Shown: positions 58,691 to 64,000 of the stretch, in pieces
How the letters are laid out: each line of letters begins with the position of its first letter
Numbering within the stretch: position 1 is the stretch's first letter
Origin: Magicicada septendecula
Lineage: Eukaryota; Arthropoda; Insecta; Hemiptera; Cicadidae
Length of the DNA stretch: 64,000 nucleotides
Assembly: GCA_034769895.1 (NCBI GenBank)
Contig: CM068367.1
Span: forward strand, 84,745,654-84,809,653
Reading direction: 5' to 3'
Notes under the pieces: generated by a model
Databases searched by the model: none
Seen by the model: the letters and a program-made list of their open reading frames with translations, nothing else
Told to the model about the DNA's origin: nothing
Made by a program: the position numbers and the translations under genes

Positions 58691-59160
58691 TTTGGTAAGA
58701 ATGATCACTTACTTGTGGTGAGTCTTGTCGATCTTGCAGGGTCGATGTAGCAATCTAATCTGTAGATTGACTTACCGTATTCAAATTCACCCCTGCATGT
58801 CGGGTCTAATGCCTTTGCATATATGCAACAAGGGCCGTTTTATGAATGCCTTTGAGGAGCTGGAAATTTATAATGCATATAATAATGATAGCAGTCGTGA
58901 TTGTGTTCTGAATGAACAATTGAACTTTGTATCTAACCGCCTGTATGATACTGCTTTGAGACTGCTCAACGAATTCCAATCAGTAGCAGACAACACTTGA
59001 ACGGGTGCGCACCCTACATCACGTGCACATAATATGCTTGTTTCTGCAATTTTACTTTTTGACAAACGCAGTTTTGTGTGATATGTGTGTTTTTGGTTTT
59101 TAAACGTCTGATGATGAGGCATACGCCTTGAAACGCGTAACGCAACCAAGTTTGAGAAGT
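58691..59160 (+). mobile_element. Penelope-like 3' fragment, second family
   Basis: Plus strand: PLHICNKGRFMNAFEELEIY then CVLNEQLNFVSNRLYDTAL corresponds to the segment after the GIY-YIG core in the other PLEs (LHVHTKG-NLDTLE-LEIYKH ... LNEQTQF) but with quite different residues, so it is another PLE lineage. 3' of the frame, CTGATGA at 59108-59114 and GAAA at 59130-59133 enclose an AGGC/GCCT stem. Confidence 0.65.
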
Positions 59161-60430
59161 CACACGGCGGACCGCATACAGGTAATCACTTATTATTAAT
59201 TCTAATTCTTCCTTACATTACATTGATGCTGGGCATAACATGTCATTATGCTTTTATTTACAGCTTCTTTTATGTTAACGTTATTGTTACTTCCACTCTT
59301 TGTCTAATATAGGATGTCCTACTCATTTACAATATTATTAGTTGTATATGGGTCATCTAAGTTAGCAGTTATTGTCTATATTTTCAATCTGTAAGTTCTT
59401 CAGTTATTATACAGTCCCTGGCCAAATTATTAGGCCACCCATTGAAAAAATTAAAATTTACAGTTTTGTCACTGATATTGTGTTTTCAGTGTATTTTAAT
59501 GTGAACAATCAATGTTAATTTTAATATTTCATGTTATTAGACAAAATATTTATGCCTATCATTAATGATGGCAACACTGTAAGCTTGTTATATTGTGTTA
59601 GGTATTACACAACAATGCAGTCAGCTGTGTGGTTCAATGAATCTGTTCTGAAGTTTTAATTGCCAGTTTATGCATTCATTGTTATTTTCTTGGTGTTGTA
59701 TTGTTATTTTTTGTTTTTTATTGTTATTTTATTTTATTTAACGTGTTAATTACTTTTAAAATTAAGTCTGTTTAATTTTTTTTTCAGATTAACATTGTAA
59801 CCTCAAATATTGGAAAATTCTGCCATGGGCAAAGTAAAAGATATCAGTGATGACCAAAAAGCTGTTGTAAAACATTTATTTTACAAACAATTACTGTTAC
59901 ATATATTTTAATAATTAATTACAGAAAAAATTACAGTAGTTTTAAAATTATTTTAATATTTTGTTATCCCTCCTTTAGCTTTGATGACGCTTTCAATTTT
60001 TCTCGGCATGCTTGTAACGCAATTTAATGCCTTTTCCTTTAACTTGTCATTATGATTCCAGTGCCAAATTATTCTTGCAATTAGTTGGTGCTTAGTGGTG
60101 ATATTTTCCTTTCCTATTTCCCGTTTTAAAAGCTCCCACACATTCTCAATTGGGTTGAGATCTGGTGAATTTCCTGGCCATTCAAGAAAGTGGTATTGAG
60201 CTCTGAGCAAGAAATGTCTTAACACTTTTTGCTGTGTGGCAAGGAGCTGAATCTTGCATAAATATTTTCTCTTCATTATTGGGAAACCATTCATTTAATT
60301 GGGGAATAAGTCTTCTTTGAAGAACTGTGATGTACTGGTCCTGCCGCATTGTCCCTACAACAATGTAAAGCCGTCCAAGTCCTTTAGAGCTAATGACAGA
60401 CCATATCATAACTGACGGTGGATATTTCAC

Positions 60431-60592
60431 CTGATGAAGCCTTCTATAGGTGAAAGCCGGTTTAGGCTGTAAGGTAAAACTTTACGTTTTTACTTATAAA
60501 AAACTTTGTGTTCCGAGTCGTCAATATTATAGTGATATTTAGTTAAGTAACGGACACGTCATGGACAACGAAATCCAAGATTTTATGGTTCT
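60431..60592 (+). mobile_element. Solo Penelope-like 3' terminus
   Basis: Runs from CTGATGA (60431) and GAAA (60452-60455) through ttacgtttttacttataaaa and gttccgagtcgtc to atggacaacgaaatccaag, the shared PLE terminus. It sits inside the Tc1 transposase without visible loss of coding sequence, so it is younger than the Tc1 insertion. Confidence 0.85.
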
Positions 60593-60691
60593 TACAACAC
60601 AGTCTTCATTAAATTTTTCTCCAGCTCTTCGTTTAACATACTGCTTTTTGTCTGTGAGGACTTGAAAAGTGGACTCTTCACTGAAGCACAC

Positions 60692-60779
60692 CTGTCAAAA
60701 ATGGACACAACGTTACAGTAGAGTTGAACCAGAATTTAAAACAGACCCAACCTTTCAAAAATACTGTACAGCAACTTAC
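60692..60779 (-). other. Intron in the Tc1 transposase, 88 bp
   Basis: Minus strand: ATAAG|gtaagttgctgtacag at 60779 and catttttgacag|GTGTGC at 60692. Removing it joins DWDK to VCFSEES in phase, exactly as expected from the family, whereas reading through adds 29 unrelated codons and a stop beyond. Both splice sites match consensus. Confidence 0.7.
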
Positions 60780-61654
60780 CTTATCCCAATCTTCAGAAGT
60801 GAATGTTCTGTACTTTCTAGCCCATAGTAGTCTTTTCTGTTTCATTGCTGTAGTCAGCTTGGGCTTCTTGACAGGTCGTCGACTTTTGAATCCCAGCGCA
60901 TACAGACTTCGGCGAACAGTTCTTTCAGATACTGCTACTCCAGAATCTTGCACCTCTTGTGTGATGGTTGCATTTGTGGCAGCCCTACTTCCTTTAATTA
61001 TTTTTATTAATTTCCTTTCAGGTCTAGGAGAAATAATTTTTTACGGCCACATGCTCCCTTCCTCTTACTAAGAAGTGAAACATTGTTCACTATATTTTCC
61101 TTTATTCTTCTCACTGATTGTCTAGAAATGTTGCACTTCCTAGCGATTTCACTGATATTACACTTTTCTACTTCAAGTAAATGTTTTACAACAGCTTTTT
61201 GATCGTCACTGATATCTTTTACTTTGCCCATGGCAGAATTTTCCAATATTTGAGGTTACAATGTTAATCTGACAAAAAAAAATTAAACAGACTTTAACTT
61301 TAAAAGAACTAACACTTTAAATAAAATAAAATAACAATAAAAAACAAAAAAGTAACAATACAACACCAAGAAAATAACAACTGAATGCATAAACTGGCAA
61401 TTAAAACAACTTCAGAACAGATTCATTGAACCACACAGCTGACTGCATTGTTGTGTAATACCTAAACACAATATAACAAGCTTACAGTGTTGCCAACATT
61501 AATGATAGGGATAAATATTTTGTCTAATAACATGAAATATTAAAATTAACATTGATTGTTCACATTAAAATACACTGAAAACACAATATCAGTGACAAAA
61601 CTGTAAATTTTAATTTTTTCAATGGGTGGGCTAATAATTTGGCCAGGGACTGTA

Positions 61655-62215
61655 TATACGGGTAAGATGTTAATCTATAGTTGACTGGCTCTTGGAATCT
61701 ATATTTTATGCCATGGTTGTTATGTGTCTTTCTCGTAGTATGTTTCTTCCTTATTTTCATTGGTTCCTTACTGACCGAAACTATTGGGTTATTGGTTCCT
61801 GTGGTACTCTCACTATTTGCTGTATCTTCTTCCTTCTTATAATGTTATTGTTATTGTTATTTACCATTACTTTTTATCAACTCCTGTGTGGTGAGTTTAT
61901 TCTTCTTAATGAGTTGCTCATGTAGTTTCATTCTTGGCATTTTAGATTAAACACTTGGTATGTCTTGTTGACTCAATTATTATGACATGTGTTAATATTT
62001 TGGTTACTGAAATATTGGGCTCATATGTCTTGTTACAATATTTATAAAACAATATTGAATCAAATGTTCATTTATTTGTTACTTGCGTGGAGAATCCTTC
62101 CGATGTGCGTAGTCCTTAAGGTGTTGCATGCCGGTGAGCCGTCAGCAGCTGTTTGTTGCGTGTTAATCCTGGTTATGAATGCACTAATTCACTTTATCAC
62201 AGATGTACACTACAC
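61655..62215. other. No gene seen
   Basis: AT-rich. Hydrophobic short frames (61692-61925; 61989-62219) have no recognisable domain. Confidence 0.45.
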
Positions 62216-63814
62216 TTGACATATTGGTGATACATACAATTATGTCGTATAATTATACACTCTGGTTTACAACGTATTCTTGAATTTACATTAAGTGCAT
62301 CTAACACAGTTCGTGTCGCATGCGCCTCGATTATCTCATACCGTCGTGAATTTAGCCCAAACTAATTCGCTTTCTTCAGTGATTTCACCACAACATATTG
62401 ATGAACATTTATGTGTAGTATTTACTTCTCGTTGTTCGTTACTACTCCGAACATTCACTCATTAACTTATTACTGTATATTAAACTTTATAAATTTAGCG
62501 TTCGCAATTATCGCGTTCCCGTACTTCTGTTTACTGCTGCGAATTTACTTTATTCTTTAAATTACTAATAAAATTTATATCTATATAGTTAACGCAAAAC
62601 AGCGCACGCGAGTCTCTTCAGTGTAGTTTCGCCGATATAAAAGAAGACTGCCTGATTTCTCTCCAAATTCATATTTTTATACTAGGCTTTGAATTTCCCT
62701 TACCAAGTCTCGATAGAAAACAATCCCATAGGTACCAATCTCCTTAGCAAAAACCTCCCGCACAACGCATGACGCTTCCTCTGATTTGCAGAACGTTTTT
62801 TGCGTCTCACATGCTTAAAAACTAGCATCACTATCTATCTCACTCTTACATCGCTCTCTCGAACATAACGGTATCTATTGTTACATGCACTTAAAGTTTA
62901 CAACATTGGCAAACACCCCTAATATCCTAGCGAATAATACATTTTATGATAGTTATGTCCCAAAACGTGACTTAGCCTAATATTACCTTCCTTATAGACG
63001 TCAGCCCCAAGGCCGGCGTTGCTAACCTACCGCTATACTCTACAGCTTTTATTTTTACAAGTTAATTTCTTTCATGTAACGCCGCCTAACGGTACAGGCG
63101 TTTCACTACCTCCCCGCTTTCTAAAACATACACATTTCTTTGCATTCAGCATAGTTTGATTTCGTAAAATTTGCGATTGCTCAATTTTTGCATTACATTG
63201 TCCCCCCCCCCCATAGAATTAGCCTTACAATTTTATCAAAATTGGAAACTAGTTCTATTAAAGCGTCCCTAAAGCTCTTATAATTACAAGTTCCTTGCTT
63301 ATATGTATTCTAATAAACTGATATAATTACAAGTTCATTCCTTATATTTAAAATTGACAATATATTCAAGTTAATTACTTGCTTTATATTACTTAGTCTA
63401 AATTGGTGAGTACACTAATACAATATTACTCGGTTACTCCCTACTACTACACACAAGGGTCGATAGCCTGTTATGGTTTGTTTACTAACATACACTTCCC
63501 GTCCTCTCTACCTAACTTGCCAAACTACTCCCAAATGGGGCTGGTCCACTTTCCTTCTCAATAACAACTGTTTACGTAAAGCAATCTCCCTTTTAACATT
63601 TTTGTTACCATTTTCATTTACTTATTTAGGGTATTATTTTTTTATACTCATATTCAATACATTATTACTCCTTTTCTTATTTTTCTAAACATTTGTGACT
63701 TCTTACATGACTAAACTTCATTATGCTTTGATTACATTGAACATCTTTACATTTAGTTTGATAACTTACGATTACTACATCAATATTCGGTTGTGTGTTA
63801 TTACACTTTGTTTC
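62216..63814 (-). mobile_element. 3' part of a second Gypsy element (LTR and leader to it)
   Basis: On the minus strand, a run of 11 G (63202-63212) followed by acaatgtaatgc is a plausible purine tract joined to an LTR start near 63197. The LTR would extend left for up to 1 kb; its far end and target duplication were not found. The interval 63213-63814 lies between the integrase stop and the purine tract and has no recognised frame. Confidence 0.45.
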
Positions 63815-64000
63815 TTAATTTTCATGTGATGTTCCTGTATGTGTGTGTGAATTTTGGGTTTCTTTCTCATAATAAGGCTTTAGTTGTTGTACATTGAAGT
63901 TCCCGCGGATATGTCCTGGTCTTTGTGGATCTTCCAACTGGTAGGTCACTGTTCCGATTTCTTTAGTTACCTCATATGGACCCTCGAATAGGTTACAAAA
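63815..64000 (-). CDS. Gypsy integrase C-terminus (partial, cut by window edge)
   Basis: Minus strand, open from the window end to TAA at 63815-63817: LFEGPYEVTKEIGTVTYQLE, DPQRPGHIRGNFNVQQLKPY, then YEKETQ and a histidine/threonine-rich end. Retroelement integrases of the Gypsy group end with F-GPY-V----G---Y-LEDP---------N---LKPYY, a chromatin- and DNA-binding tail. No stop or frameshift is present in the visible 61 codons, so the element may be relatively recent. The rest of pol lies beyond 64000. Confidence 0.8.
   Translation of the reverse strand, partial: FCNLFEGPYEVTKEIGTVTYQLEDPQRPGHIRGNFNVQQLKPYYEKETQNSHTHTGTSHEN

Larger units (their letters stand above)
59953..61231 (-). pseudogene. 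Tc1-like transposase, with intron, frameshift and insertion
   Basis: The ATG at 61229-61231 (MGKVKDISDDQKAVVKHLLE) is chosen because both inverted repeats preserve it in good context. Helix-turn-helix part: ISEIARKCNISRQSVRRIKE, then VSERTVRRSLYALGFKSRRP. After a frameshift near 61010 the reading goes through FTSEDWDK to an 88-bp intron-like gap (60692-60779), then VCFSEESTFQVLTD, the PLE insertion (60431-60592), VKYPPSVMIWSVISSKGLGR, IFMQDSAPCHTAK (second catalytic D), a frameshift near 60190, and EWPGNSPDLNPIENVWELLK (catalytic E), ending KAKGGITKY at 59953. The first catalytic position, normally the D of SDES, reads E here. Confidence 0.85.
59412..61652 (-). mobile_element. Tc1-like transposon with about 470-bp inverted repeats
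   Basis: Ends CAGTCCCTGGCCAAATTATT at both sides, flanked by TA (59410-59411; 61653-61654). The inverted repeats run 59412-59879 and about 61182-61652 with very few differences, indicating a recent insertion. They include the promoter region and the first 18 or so transposase codons. The transposase is on the minus strand; a 160-bp PLE end is inserted in it. Confidence 0.92.

Overview
The window is about 64 kb of AT-rich animal nuclear DNA, almost certainly from an insect. Evidence for this: spliceosomal introns, TATA plus TCAGT-type core promoters, and a dense mix of mariner, Tc1, Tigger, several hAT families, a TTAA-flanked Kolobok-like element, Gypsy LTR elements, Penelope-like elements (PLEs) and many 5'-truncated LINE tails. 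A large polyneopteran genome (cockroach or termite type) would fit, but the species cannot be fixed from the sequence. No rRNA, tRNA or CRISPR was recognised.

Only one host gene is convincing: three exons on the + strand (30320-30463, 33605-33732, 38198-38325) join in phase and encode part of the beta-propeller domain of a dipeptidyl-peptidase-4-like (S9B) protein. Its introns are packed with a mariner, LINE tails, a 763-bp hAT and a PLE. Another possible exon lies at 332-475 on the - strand, between copies of a diverged repeat.

Layout. 1-9 kb: repeats, LINE tails, a hAT remnant and a mariner fragment. 9-12.3 kb: AT-rich, nearly empty. 12.7-15.6 kb: a GC-rich, broken family-B DNA polymerase of the virus/Maverick type, - strand. 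15.6-19.9 kb: no genes, but two kinds of direct repeat, a duplicated TATA/initiator promoter, a tandem array of CRE-like 19-mers and a 26-bp-arm palindrome. 20-25.8 kb: LINE tails, a Tigger fragment and dispersed repeats. 25.8-30 kb: a 4.2-kb hAT with broken transposase and a second hAT nested inside it, both with perfect 8-bp target duplications. 30-43 kb: the peptidase gene with its transposon-filled introns, including a 2.8-kb hAT with a nearly intact transposase. 43.96-55.47 kb: one Gypsy-type LTR retrotransposon, - strand, with two LTRs, AATT target duplication, primer binding site, gag and a scrap of pol; it has been hit by a hAT in one LTR, a TTAA element, and a head-to-head PLE pair that splits gag. 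56-57.1 kb: LINE reverse transcriptase. 58.7-61.7 kb: a PLE tail and a Tc1-like element with about 470-bp inverted repeats, a small intron and a PLE scrap in its transposase. 62.2-64 kb: the 3' end of a second Gypsy element.

The elements record an order of events: LTR element first, then hAT, TTAA element and PLE pair inside it; Tc1 first, then PLE. The most unusual items are the promoter/palindrome block beside the polymerase relic, the head-to-head PLE arrangement, the hammerhead-like motif shared by eight PLE ends, and the Tc1 element whose two inverted repeats both carry the start of the transposase gene.
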